NCBI GenBank assembly: GCA_030674155.1
Contig: CM060325.1
Coordinates: forward strand, 53,972,034-53,987,033
Origin: Stramonita haemastoma
Lineage: Eukaryota > Mollusca > Gastropoda > Neogastropoda > Muricidae
Direction of reading: 5' to 3'
Length of the DNA stretch: 15,000 bases
Every line of letters starts with the position of its first letter. Within the stretch, counting starts at the first letter, position 1. Position numbers and translations under genes: made by a program. A model generated the notes under the pieces. The model did no database searches. It was not told the DNA's origin and saw only the letters and a list, made by a program, of their open reading frames with translations. Positions 1 through 10,117 of the stretch are shown piece by piece.

Positions 1-301
1 ACCCCCCACCCATTGTCCCATCACCACTCCCCTAGCCCTCATTCCCCACCCCCCACTTCCAGCGCAAGCAAAAAGGGGGAGCAGAGCAGAGCATATCTGA
101 TGGTATGGTGACCCACCATTCACTTCTGTCTGCAGTCCCTCCACCCTCCTACCACCCTCCCTTTCTTATCTTCAGCTCCTCTTCAAGGACTAATTAGGCT
201 AAAAGCTGCCTCTGTGCGAAACCCTCAAAGAGCTGACGATGAGGGCTGCTGCAGAAGGAAGGTACTAGGTCCGGCACCTCCCGCCCTCCTCACTCTTTCC
301 A

Positions 302-319
302 CCCCCCCCCCCCCCCCCC
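302..319. repeat. Poly-C run, 18 nt
   Basis: An uninterrupted run of 18 cytosines lies in a C-rich stretch. On the minus strand it reads as poly-G. Runs like this are prone to length error in sequencing, so the exact count may differ in the real genome. Confidence 0.9.
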
Positions 320-492
320 TCTGCCCACACATCTTCCTCTCAGAGAGCAGTGAAAGGTCCATCTAGAGCTCCTTCCTTCCTTGAGAGAGAGGGAGGAGTC
401 TTCACACCAGGCTTTTACTGTTGATGTTTTGGTTATTAATGAACAGACTATATTATGTTGTTGATGGACAGCAGAGTGGACTGTTAAGTGTA

Positions 493-513
493 GTAGTGGT
501 GGTGGTGGTGGTG
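493..513. repeat. Short (GGT)n triplet repeat
   Basis: Two imperfect TAG units lead into a short GGT triplet run ending in GAT. It is not in any supported reading frame. Confidence 0.7.
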
Positions 514-700
514 ATGACAGCCGTTTGCTTTTGAGTTTTCTTTTCCCCGTTTTATTTAAGGAGAAATAAGGAAGTCCTGGAAATATTTCTTAGAAGAACT
601 TTCTTTTCTTTTTTTTTTAAGAATACAGTCATGTCCACATGCGCACACACAGACTGACTCGGACGTGCAGGCAGACACACACACACATGCGCACGCACCT

Positions 701-850
701 GTAAGAGTAGGCGATTGTGAGCCTGTGGGAACAGATGACAAGATTTACAAAACTGCATACACACGGGGACAGGATGTAAAAGCAAAAAAGCACATGAGTA
801 CTTATTCCATTATCCCCAATATAAAGAGAATACATAAAATAAAATACACA
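701..850 (+). repeat. Dispersed repeat family R1, copy 1
   Basis: This stretch of about 150 bp recurs at 9375-9500 (minus strand), 12481-12622 and 14647-14785. Shared landmarks, in order, are GTAAGAGTAGG, GAACAGATGACA, TTTACAAAACTGCATACACA, GGGGAC, GTAAAA, GCACATGAGT and TTATTCCATTAT, followed by an A-rich AATAAA-like end. The A-rich 3' end suggests a retroposon, perhaps a SINE or the 3' end of a LINE. No pol III boxes were recognised and the family is not one I can name. This copy is bracketed by a CA-rich stretch on the left and a TCTG array on the right. The minus-strand open frame over it is conserved only because the DNA is. Confidence 0.75.
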
Positions 851-865
851 CATACTGTTTGACTG

Positions 866-874
866 CCTGTCTGC

Positions 875-935
<61 letters not shown>

Positions 936-940
936 CTCTC
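866..940. repeat. (TCTG)n then (TC)n microsatellite
   Basis: Tetranucleotide TCTG units run to about 920 and switch to TC dinucleotides to 940. The array sits between R1 copy 1 and the first unit of the large tandem repeat. It is the left CT arm of copy A. Confidence 0.9.
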
Positions 941-1159
941 TATATCCTAACCAGTACCCCCACCACACATTCTTCCCTACCTCCAACCCACTCAAAACCT
1001 CTACAGCCTTGACCACAAGAAGCAAAAGAAAAAGGCAAGCGCTTCCTTTCTTCCCAGATCCTTTCCCTTGACCAAACTCAGAATCTGGACGCTTCCAACA
1101 CTAAACCAATGGAGTGTACACCCACCACCATAGACGAACATCCTCAGCGCGGCTCATCT

Positions 1160-1217
1160 GCTGATTGACGGTGGAGAATACAGACACTTGAGTTGTGAAT
1201 CAATAAACTCAATCAGC
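1160..1217 (+). other. Nested inverted repeats in unit core (copy A)
   Basis: GCTGATTGA at 1160-1168 is exactly complementary to TCAATCAGC at 1209-1217. Inside it, TTGAGTT (1188-1194) is exactly complementary to AACTCAA (1206-1212). The right arms overlap, so the two hairpins cannot form together. Both pairs also occur in copies B, C and D. An AATAAA hexamer lies between the inner arms. Whether the structure matters is unknown. Confidence 0.5.
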
Positions 1218-1528
1218 ACACAGTCTGAAGATACCCAAAGAAGGCGCGATCAAGATTGGCACCCAGTTCACTGAGGTGTGTGATTCAGACTCCCTCCCCT
1301 AGCTGCCTGACTGACAGAGTGACTGGTCAGGACTTTACTTTTCTTTCTCTCTGTCTCTGTGGTAGGCTAGCTAGCTGTGTTGATGAGGTTTAGTGTTTTC
1401 GCTTCCTTGTCTGAGCCACTGTTATTGCGTCTGCTTGCTTACTGCTACAGGAAAGACGTTAGAGGTGCTAGACGTCAGTTCCTTAGAAATGGATTACATG
1501 TCTGTCATGTGGGTCTTTCTTCTAACAT

Positions 1529-1532
<4 letters not shown>

Positions 1533-1584
<52 letters not shown>

Positions 1585-1610
1585 GAGAGAGTGTGTGTGT
1601 GTGTGTGTTG

Positions 1611-1658
<48 letters not shown>
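1533..1658. repeat. (GA)n(GT)n(TGCG)n compound microsatellite
   Basis: The three motifs succeed one another without spacers, with one GACA interruption at about 1575. The GT and TGCG parts alternate purine and pyrimidine strictly and are classic Z-DNA-prone sequence. Copy C has the same order of motifs; copy D has GA and GT only. Confidence 0.9.
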
Positions 1659-2051
1659 AGTGAGTGGGTGAGTATGTGAGTATGTGAGTGTGGATATGTG
1701 AGTGTGGATATATGTGTGTGCACACATGGGCATGCACATGAGCCTGTGATTTGTTTGCTTGGATTTGTATGATTTTGTTTTGGTTTTTTTACAAAACAAG
1801 CTGGTGAGATGGGTATTATATTTCTTGGTTTATATATCTTCATTTTTAGTTTCACATTTTACACACACATTACAAGTTTTGACTGAAGCAAGCACTAATT
1901 ACAAAAACACCCTGTATGGTCCTCCCCTTCCCCTGCCAATACTCATTTTTGACCTACGCCAGTCTTACAGAAAAAAGATTCACTTCATTACAAGACTCAT
2001 ACAATCCGATTTGTCTGTCTCATTCCAAGAACCCATAATAACTGACTTTAT

Positions 2052-2091
2052 AACTCACTCACTCACTCTCACTCTCACTCTCTCTCTCTCT
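2052..2091. repeat. (ACTC)n/(CT)n spacer between copies A and B
   Basis: Degenerate ACTC units pass into CT dinucleotides and end directly at the first base of copy B. The same ACTC-to-CT transition precedes copy D at 4210-4280. Confidence 0.85.
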
Positions 2092-2760
2092 ACCAGTACC
2101 CCCACCACACATTCTTGCCTACCTCCAACCCACTCAAAACCTCTACAGCCTTGACCACAAGAAGCAAAAGAAAAAAGCCAGCGCTTCCTTTCTTCCCAGA
2201 TCCTTTCCCTTGACCAAACTCAGAATCTGGACGCTTCCAACACCAACCCAATGGAGTGTACACCCACCACCATAGACCAACATCCTCAGCAGGGCTCATC
2301 TGCTGATTGACAGTGGAGAATACAGACACTTGAGTTGTGAATCAATAAACTCAATCAGCACACCCTCTGAAAATACACAAAGAAGGAGCGATCAAGATTG
2401 GCACCCAGTTCACTGAGGTGTGTGATTCAGACTCCCTCCCCTAGCTGCCTGACTGACAGAGTGACTGGTCAGGACTTTACTTTTCTTTCTCTCTGTCTCT
2501 GTGGTAGGCTAGCTAGCTGTGTTGATGAGGTTCAGTGTTTTCGCTTCCTTGTCTGTGCCACTGTTATTGCGTCTGCTTGCTTACTGCTACAGGAAAGACG
2601 TTAGAGGTGCTAGACGTCAGTTCCTTAGAAATGGATTAAATGTCTGTCATGTGGATCTTTCTTCTTGCATGGTGGAGTGTGTGTGTGTGTGTACAAAACA
2701 CACATCATCCCATATGTCTGTGTCTCATTCCAAGAACCAATAATAACTGACTTCAGAAAA
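2091..2760 (+). repeat. Large compound tandem unit, copy B (internally deleted)
   Basis: The core (2091-2675) aligns with copy A throughout, but this copy starts without the TATATCC of copies A and C. After the core there is no GA array, only a short GT run (2676-2692). The sequence then passes from TACAAAACA to CCATATGTCTGTGTCTCATT, so most of the second segment present in copies A and C is missing (roughly 1800-2010 of copy A). The shared tail ATAATAACTGACTT is retained. Copy B shares ACACCAACCC at about 2240 with copy C. Confidence 0.85.
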
Positions 2761-2768
2761 CTCTCTCT

Positions 2769-2769
<1 letters not shown>

Positions 2770-2858
<89 letters not shown>
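2770..2858. repeat. (CT)n then (TA)n microsatellite
   Basis: About 67 bp of CT run directly into a TA array of about 23 bp. Degenerate TA-rich sequence continues to about 2880. Confidence 0.9.
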
Positions 2859-2880
2859 CATATATATAGTCTATATATCA

Positions 2881-2973
2881 CTATCTCTCTATGGAATGGA
2901 GACCTGAAGAATAAACATTATTATCTTCTGTCTCTATCTGTGTGTCGGTCTGGGTCTGTCGGTGGGTTGGTCA
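2881..2973. other. Junction sequence unique to the B/C boundary
   Basis: This stretch of about 90 bp, including TATGGAATGGAGACCTGAAG, has no counterpart at the A/B or C/D boundaries. Its right end is rich in GTCTG and GGTC, which loosely recalls the TCTG array in front of copy A. It may be a remnant of the original flank of an A+B-type dimer. Confidence 0.5.
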
Positions 2974-3074
<101 letters not shown>

Positions 3075-3078
3075 CGTC

Positions 3079-3680
3079 TATATCCTAACCAGTACCCCAC
3101 CACATTTTCCCCCACCTCCAACCCACCCAAAACCTCTACAGCCTTGACCACAAGAAGCAAAAGAAAAAAGCCAGCGCTTCCTTTCTTCCCAGATCCTTTC
3201 CCTTGACCAAACTCAGAATCTGGACACTTCCAACACCAACCCAATGGAGTGTGTACACCCACCACCATAGACCAACATCCTCAGCACGGCTCATCTGCTG
3301 ATTGACGGTGGAGAATACAGACACTTGAGTTGTGAATCAATAAACTCAATCAGCACACCATCTGAAAATACCCAAAGAAGGAGCGATCAAGATTGGCACC
3401 CAGTTCACTGAGGTGTGTGATTCAGACTCCCTCACCTAGCTGCCTGACTGACAGAGTGACTGGTCAGGACTTTACTTTTCTTTCTCTCTGTCTCTGTGGT
3501 AGGCTAGCTAGCTGTGTTGATGAGGTTCAGTGTTTTCACTTCCTTGTCTGAGCCACTGTTATTGCGTTTGCTTGCTTACTGCTACAGGAAAGACGTTAGA
3601 GGTGCTAGACGTCAGTTCTTTAGAAATGGATTACATGTATGTCATGTGGGTCATTCTTCTGACATGATGGAGGGAGAGAG

Positions 3681-3745
<65 letters not shown>

Positions 3746-4209
3746 AGAGAAAGTGTGTGTGTGTGTGCGCGCGTGCGTGCGCGCGTGAGTGCGTGCGTGC
3801 GTGCGTGTGTGAGTGAGTGAGTGAGTGGGTGAGTATGAGTGTGGATATGTGAGTGTGGATATATGTGTGTGCACACATGGGCATGCACATGAGCCTGTGA
3901 TTTGTTTGCTTGGATTTGTATGATTTTTTTTTTTTTTTTTTTACAAAACAAGCTGGTGAGATGGGTATTATATTTCTTGGTTTATATATCTTCATTTTTA
4001 GTTTCACATTTTACACACACATTACAAGTTTTGACTGAAGCAAGCACTAATTACAAAAACACCCTGTATGGTCCTCCTTTTCCCCTGCCAATACTCATTT
4101 TTGACCTACGCCAGTCTTACAGAAAAAAGATTCACTTCATTACAAGACTCATACAATCCGATTTGTCTGTGTCTCATTCCAAGAACCCATAATAACTGAC
4201 TTTATAACT
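3079..4209 (+). repeat. Large compound tandem unit, copy C
   Basis: This copy has the same architecture as copy A. The core is at 3079-3673 and starts with TATATCC. Interrupted GA follows at 3674-3750, GT/GCGC/TGCG at 3752-3806 and a GAGT-rich stretch to about 3830. The second conserved segment ends near 4209. A T run at 3924-3942 replaces the TTTTGTTTTGG stretch of copy A. The CCCTCACCTA variant at about 3428 is shared with copy D only. No coding signal was found beyond chance open frames. Confidence 0.85.
3674..3830. repeat. (GA)n(GT)n(GCGC/TGCG)n compound microsatellite
   Basis: A GA array with several GGAGA interruptions passes to GT, then to a GC-rich alternating stretch with GCGCGCG and TGCG units, then to GAGT. 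The alternating purine-pyrimidine section at 3752-3806 is strongly Z-DNA-prone. Confidence 0.9.
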
Positions 4210-4226
4210 CGCTCACTCACTCACCC

Positions 4227-4280
<54 letters not shown>
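4210..4280. repeat. (ACTC)n/(CT)n spacer before copy D
   Basis: Degenerate CACT units lead into a CT array (4231-4280) that ends exactly at the start of copy D. It is the longer counterpart of the spacer before copy B. Confidence 0.9.
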
Positions 4281-5150
<870 letters not shown>

Positions 5151-5197
5151 CACACACACATACACAGAGTCACACACATGCATTCACACACATAGTT

Positions 5198-5251
<54 letters not shown>

Positions 5252-5256
5252 ACACT

Positions 5257-5300
<44 letters not shown>
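5151..5300. repeat. (CA)n then (GACA)n microsatellite
   Basis: Interrupted CA units run to about 5254 and switch to GACA units to 5300. R2 copy 1 starts immediately afterwards. The CA part is complementary to the GT array at 4924-5014 across a spacer of about 136 bp. Confidence 0.95.
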
Positions 5301-5302
<2 letters not shown>

Positions 5303-5860
5303 GCAGAGAGCACACCTACTACACTGTTAAAGTTCAGCAGGGAAGGGGAGAACTGGAGAGGAAAACACAGTGTGACGTTAAAAGTGGACAGTTTGATCAT
5401 GATGATAAAGGGTGGAAAGGAAGGATAGCAATGGCTGTTCGGTGGGTTCTCTTTTGAATCTCGTTTAATCAATTACCTCAATGGCCACGGGACAGGCAAA
5501 ATTGATCACCTACACATTAAAATAACAGGTCCAAGTCTAATGCCATTAGGAGTGAACAGACATAAAATCGAAGACAACAACAACCGATTCACCATCCTTA
5601 TTAGACATTAATTCGTGGATTTGCCAGTCCTCTGTCTTTCATCAATTCTGGGAAGACAAAAAAACAGCAACGTTTAGGGCATCAATCTTGAAAAATGCAT
5701 GGAAGCATGTTTAATATAATGATAATAAAACTGGGCAATCGAACTCACCTACTGGTGTAAGAAAAAAACAACTATATAGTATTATACAAACTTCATTTCT
5801 CCATTCTGGTTGTCCTGCCCTATAGTCAAGCGAAGGAAACAAGAAGTTGACAACTTTGTT
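5301..5860 (+). repeat. Dispersed family R2, copy 1
   Basis: This copy begins at the end of a GACA array. It shares with 7406 onward and 10847 onward the order CACA/ACATTTACA, AAGTTCAG or ATATCAG, AAAGGG/AAGG-ACT, GCTGT--GGTG or GTGGCTGTCC, TTTTGAAT, TTTAATC-AT-ACCTC and GGCA/GGCACAGG. Against copy 2 the similarity continues with CTCTGTCTTTCATCAAT and AAAAAACAGCAACGTTT at 5630-5680, and weakly to about 5830. Relative to copies 2 and 3 there is an extra piece of about 70 bp near 5515-5585. The family's nature is unknown, and no open frame or tRNA-like head was seen. Confidence 0.6.
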
Positions 5861-6540
5861 CCCTTTTCTATTTCTCTCTTTAACCAGTTACACTTAACTG
5901 CTTACTGAAGCTATCAAAATAGTCACTGCAACAGCAAGTTTTTATTCACTATTTTTATGATGTATTTGATAACAGCAGATGGGTATTATGATTATGAAAG
6001 AAACTTTGAAGCTTTATACGGAATACAATGATTTTCTTTTCTTTCTATCATTCATCTTAGAAAAATGGATATGGGTTGATTCTATTGCACCTACTACGGA
6101 AAGCTGAGAACCACCAGAAGTTGAGGAAGCTGGTTGCAAAACCTTCAGTGATGTTACAACTGTCTGCTAGACTGCGGGATAGGTTAAGGTTGTTACACCT
6201 TACTCATTTGTGCACAGGTTTGCATGCACGAAAACATGCATGCGTCTACATTACACGCACTTAGAGAACAGTTTACATGAAACATAATGTAAACGCAATG
6301 ACTGTACCAATTCTCAGGAAAAACTCATCAACTGGCACAGAAACCACAAGATAATCGTCAATACAGATTTTATATCCTGAGTGATTGCCATATCGAGTAA
6401 TGAAACAAACCCATGCAGACAAATGTTCGAGAACGAAAACGCACTCCACTGCATCAACAGGAAAGTGTTTGGGACAGTTTATTGCGCAACAACGACAGCA
6501 AACTTCGTTTCCTAATGCCCTGTGCCGTCAGGGGCTGCAG
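5861..6540. other. Sequence without recognised features
   Basis: Ordinary AT-rich sequence. Weak alignment with the 7.9-8.1 kb region could be forced but is not convincing. Short open frames, for example one of 62 codons at 6076, look random. TGCATGC words near 6222-6242 give small palindromes. Confidence 0.5.
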
Positions 6541-6558
6541 CTTGGTCACGGCTGAGCT

Positions 6559-6602
6559 GTTTGATGCATGCAGCATCAGCGTTTGATGCATGCAGCATCA
6601 GC
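6559..6602. repeat. Two perfect tandem copies of a 22-bp unit
   Basis: The unit at 6559-6580 is repeated exactly at 6581-6602. Each copy contains TGATGC, a 5-nt spacer ATGCA, then GCATCA, so each copy can fold into a 6-bp hairpin. Nothing similar was seen elsewhere in the window. Confidence 0.9.
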
Positions 6603-7015
6603 GTCCTATCCCCAGGAGGTTCAGACAATCAGGGACTGGTTACACGTGACTGGACATGAACTCCCTCGGGACAAAAAAAAAATCCCCTATCTGTAACTTC
6701 CTGTCCCTTGAAGGCAGAACAACACCTCTTCTGTGTGGAAATTAACGAGTTAACTCTACCCCGGTGTTCGATGCCACAGAATCAACACCACCCTCCGTCT
6801 GTGCCGTTTCCCGTTCCGCCTCTTCTGTCTGCACTCTTGTTTTGTTTCCGTCTCCTACGGGGGCTGTCCTGTATCATGCCCGCGATTACAGTTAATTAGG
6901 GTAAAAGCCTTGCCCTCTGTCAAGCCTCAGACAAACCGGTGTCCGTGAAAGCAGAGACATTATCTCTGCCCCTGTTCCTCCACCAGCCATGTCCTGGAAC
7001 AAGACTAGTTCTTAG
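6603..7015. other. Sequence without recognised features
   Basis: No gene was identified. The 63-codon open frame from 6708 lacks any recognisable motif. Around 6865-6915 (CTGTCCTGTAT, then TTAGGGTAAAAGC) there is a weak resemblance to 9186-9245 that could be an old repeat. Confidence 0.45.
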
Positions 7016-7031
7016 CCTCCTCCTCCTCCTT
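7016..7031. repeat. (CCT)n short triplet repeat
   Basis: Five consecutive CCT units lie just before a long purine-rich tract on the same strand. Confidence 0.8.
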
Positions 7032-7149
7032 CAGGGAAGGAGGGAGAGGGGAGAGAGGGGGGGCAGACATAATTAGAGAGAGAGAGAGAGGGACGGACGG
7101 ACGGACAGACTGACAGACAGGCACAGAGAGAGAGAGAGAAGAGAGAGAG

Positions 7150-7202
<53 letters not shown>

Positions 7203-7323
7203 ACACAACACACACAGAGATATAAAGATAGACAAAGAGACAGAGAGAGCGAGAGACATGGAGAGAGTTACAGCCAGACAGACATACAGAGACAGAGACT
7301 GAGAGAGAGGGAGAGAGAGGGGG

Positions 7324-7405
<82 letters not shown>
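7032..7405. repeat. Long purine-rich GA/GACA/GGAC tract
   Basis: About 370 bp is dominated by GA dinucleotides, with GGAC (7091-7106), GACA and GGGAGA interruptions. The plus strand is almost entirely purine over long stretches, which allows triplex (H-DNA) formation. The long minus-strand frames of Ser/Leu repeats here are simple translations of CT repeats. R2 copy 2 starts at its right edge. Confidence 0.95.
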
Positions 7406-7410
<5 letters not shown>

Positions 7411-7800
7411 TTACATGACTGAATATCAGAAAGAAAAAATAACACTGGAAGACCTGGACTGGAGGAAAGGGAGAGAGGGGGAAGGGGGAGAGGTAAAAAC
7501 GGGAAGCGTTTTATAACTGATATAAAAGATGTTAAGGAAAGACTGTAGAAACCGCTCAGCGTGGCTGTCCTTTGAATTTTATTTAATCGATAACCTCAAT
7601 GGGCCAAGTGGCAGGAGGAAAAAATGGATCACTCCACCAACCCATCCATCATCTTATCAGATATCTGATATAGAGCTAGCTGATCCTTTGTCTTTGATCA
7701 ATAAGACGGTGGATTTAAAAAAAATAATAATAAAAAACAGCCACATTTTGGGGACTGATCTTTAAAGAAGAAATTTCAAAACGACTCTCATTGAAAAAAT
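7406..7800 (+). repeat. Dispersed family R2, copy 2
   Basis: This copy starts directly after the GA tract with TACATTTACATGACT, matching the CACATTTACACTAC start at 10850. Then come GGAAGACCTGGA (GGAAGACCCAGG in copy 3), GTTTTATAACTG, GTCCTTTGAATTTTATTTAA, ACCTCAATGG, CAACCCATCCATCA and CTTTGTCTTTGATCAAT. It aligns with both other copies and is the best one for defining a consensus. The 78-codon open frame from 7529 lies inside and is not conserved as protein. Confidence 0.7.
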
Positions 7801-7989
7801 AATGAGCAATTGCCTTCTGGTTATAGGCTATAGATCTAGAAGAAGAAAAACTGTAAAGTAGTTTTAAAAGTACTGGGTCCTCCGTACTAATGGTCCTGAC
7901 CTAAATTCTGAGTAGCGATAAGTCATCAAGTTTGGGTGGTTTTTAAAAAAAATTTTTTATCGATTTCCAGTTTGGTTTCTTGACCACGT
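7801..7989. other. Sequence between R2 copy 2 and R3
   Basis: AT-rich sequence. Parts such as CTGGGTCCTCCGTACTAATGG (7876-7895) and CCTGACCTA resemble 5790-5825 after R2 copy 1, so R2 may extend through here. Confidence 0.4.
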
Positions 7990-8510
7990 ACACAAAATTC
8001 TTAACAGCTGCCATCATAATGATTAGCTATCATTTTTTTTAAAATGTTACTGAATATCTTTAAAAGGTTTATACTTCTGAAGTTGAAATGCGGTTACCTT
8101 CATGGTAGGCAAAATCAGTTGCAGACACAAAATTTAACATTTGATGAAGTTCAAAACACTAACCGAGAAACAAGAAGAAGAAAAGGGTTTTTTTTTATTA
8201 TTAGCTTTAAGTCACAGCTAGCAAGATCTACTGATGAGTTTGGAACAAAATGCACATATCTCTGCTCTTTCACTCTTTTTTTATCAACTTGGTCAGTTCA
8301 GAAAACTAGCTATGCACACGTATGTACAGCACTTTGTTGGCTTTTTCTTTAAAAAAGTATATAGGTATGCACACATGTCTCTGCATTATTGCCTCAGGAC
8401 AGTAGATACACTATTAAACCACAGATTTTCTAGATCATACAGGATCTGTATCCTATAACAAGGCCGCTTTTTAAACAAAATCTAATCTCTTCTCTGTGCC
8501 AGTCACAGAC

Positions 8511-8512
<2 letters not shown>
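7990..8512 (+). mobile_element. Candidate element R3, copy 1, with inverted ends
   Basis: The left part (8044-8180) matches the minus strand of 10118-10262; over 93 ungapped bases from 8088, about 70 are identical by hand count, including TACCTTCATGGTA. The right end (8437-8512; CTGTATCCTATAACAAGGCC onward) matches the plus strand of 10291-10352. The left end (TTAACAGCTGCCAT, then ATGTTACTGAATA after an interposed 25-30 bp) resembles the reverse complement of the right end. That arrangement suggests imperfect terminal inverted repeats, as in a MITE or fold-back element. The right end abuts a CA array. No transposase is encoded, and target-site duplications were not identified. Confidence 0.5.
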
Positions 8513-9042
<530 letters not shown>

Positions 9043-9043
<1 letters not shown>

Positions 9044-9314
9044 CACAATCCTGTACGCAATTAACAAAGGTTGCTCTAAGCTAAAGCAGCGTGGATTCCC
9101 TACCAACAGAATCAACAAGATCCGTCTGGGTTCTTTCCCCCTGTCTCTATTGTCCCCCCAATCTCTTTGATGTTGTCTCAACAGGATGTCCTGTATGGTA
9201 TCAAGGCTGTGCCATCACAACACAACTCATCAGGGTGAAAGCTTGCATTGTTGTTGTCTGCCCAGTCTCCACTCTACAACAGCGCCAACGGAAAGAGAGG
9301 TGTGCACCTAGTAC
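9043..9314. other. Sequence without recognised features
   Basis: About 270 bp of non-repetitive sequence between the CA and CTCTG arrays. An open frame from 9091 continues into the satellite and has no recognisable domain. GATGTCCTGTATGG near 9185 weakly resembles sequence at about 6867. Confidence 0.45.
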
Positions 9315-9358
9315 CTCTGCTCTGCTCTGCTCTACTCTATTTTACTCTATTCTACTCT
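9315..9358. repeat. CTCTG satellite, left fragment
   Basis: CTCTG units degrade rightward to CTCTA, TTTTA and TTCTA variants. This is the same array as at 9506-10031, separated from it by an inverted R1 copy. Confidence 0.85.
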
Positions 9359-9374
9359 TTTTTTTTTTCTTTTT

Positions 9375-9500
9375 TATTTATTCTTTTATATCCAGGATAA
9401 TGGAATAAGCACTCATGTGCTTTTTTACTTCCAGTCCCCATGTGTATGCAATTTTGTAAATCTTATCTGTTCCCACCGGCACACAATGGCCTACTCTTAC
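9375..9500 (-). repeat. Dispersed repeat family R1, copy 2
   Basis: Read on the minus strand, it starts with GTAAGAGTAGGCCATTGTG at 9500 and passes GGGAACAGATAAGATTTACA, GCATACACATGGGGACTGG and GCACATGAGTGCTTATTCC. It ends in an A-rich AATAAA-containing tail (T-rich on the plus strand, about 9355-9388). It is the best-preserved copy. CTCTG units lie on both sides, so it probably inserted into the satellite, though seeding of satellite from the element's edges is also possible. Confidence 0.75.
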
Positions 9501-9505
9501 GAAAG

Positions 9506-10031
9506 CTCTGCTCTGCTCTGCTCTACTCTGCTCTGTTCTGCTCTACTCTGCTCTGCTCTGCTCTGCTCTGCTCTGCTCTGTTCTGCTCTACTCTGCTCTG
9601 CTCTGCTCTGCTCTACTCTGCTCTGTTCTGCTCTGCTCTGCTCTGTTCTGCTCTGTTCTGCTCTGTTCTGCTCTACTCTGCTCTGCTCTGCTCTGCTCTG
9701 CTCTGCTCTGCTCTGCTCCGCTCTCCTTTGCTCTACTTGCTCTACTCTGCTCTGCTCTGCTGTGCTCTGTTCTGCTGTGCTCTGTTCTGCTGTGTTCTGT
9801 TCTGCTCTGTTCTGCTCTACTCTGCTATGCTCTGTTCTGCTCTGTTCTGCTCTACTCTACTCTACTCTGCTCTGCTCTGCTCTGCTCTGCTCTGTTCTGC
9901 TCTGCTCTGCTCTGTTCTGCTCTGCTCTGCTCTACTCTGCTATGCTCTACTCTACTCTGCTCTGCTCTCCTTTGCTCTGCTCTACTCTACTCTGCTCTGC
10001 TCTACTTCGCTCTACTCTGCTCTGCTCTGCT
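9506..10031. repeat. CTCTG pentanucleotide satellite
   Basis: About 105 units of CTCTG with scattered CTCTA, TTCTG, CTGTG and CTCCG variants, mostly single transitions. At 9757-9801 a 15-bp higher-order unit (CTGCTGTGCTCTGTT) is repeated three times, the third with one change. Because the period is five and lacks stop codons, two plus-strand frames stay open for about 200 codons; these are not genes. Confidence 0.95.
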
Positions 10032-10117
10032 CCCTGCAGTGACAATGGTCCCTGAGGAGTCACACTCACATTCAGTAGTGCTGACATACATGATAGGCTA
10101 CAGGCACCCCTTCACCA
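10032..10117. other. Short unique stretch after the CTCTG satellite
   Basis: Nothing recognisable was found between the satellite and the R3 copy. Confidence 0.4.

Larger units (their letters stand above)
1..540. other. Apparently unique non-coding sequence
   Basis: No open frame, RNA gene or repeat family was recognised here. It holds a run of 18 C at 302-319 and a short GGT triplet run at about 495-513. Around 190-215 there is a short resemblance to sequence at about 6890-6925, too weak to call a repeat. Confidence 0.5.
941..2051 (+). repeat. Large compound tandem unit, copy A
   Basis: This is the first of four related units, and with copy C one of the two most complete. A conserved core runs 941-1532 and starts with TATATCCTAACCAGTACC. 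It is followed by GA (1533-1590), GT (1591-1624) and TGCG (1623-1658) arrays. A second conserved segment, about 1659-2051, holds TTACAAAACAAGCTGGTGAG (1789-1808) and ends in ATAATAACTGACTT. Copy A shares ACACTAA at about 1097 with copy D and CCCTCCCCTA at about 1292 with copy B, so the copies are mosaics. A 100-codon open frame from 1377 runs into the GA/GT arrays and is not considered coding. No transposase, reverse transcriptase or RNA-gene motif was recognised. Confidence 0.85.

Noticed and set aside
1340..1372. Splice acceptor (pyrimidine tract then GTAG) in the tandem unit core
   Set aside because: It occurs in every unit without an adjacent conserved coding frame or a matching donor, and CT-rich sequence gives many such matches here.
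1377..1679. Open frame starting MLMRFSVF, present in all four tandem units
   Set aside because: It is open in all copies because the DNA is nearly identical. Most of the differences I saw change the amino acid, and the frame runs into GA/GT repeats with a different end in each copy.
9417..10055. Long open frames (about 200 codons) over the CTCTG satellite
   Set aside because: A five-base repeat without stops stays open in several frames; the predicted protein is a Ser-Ala-Leu-Leu-Cys repeat with no other content.
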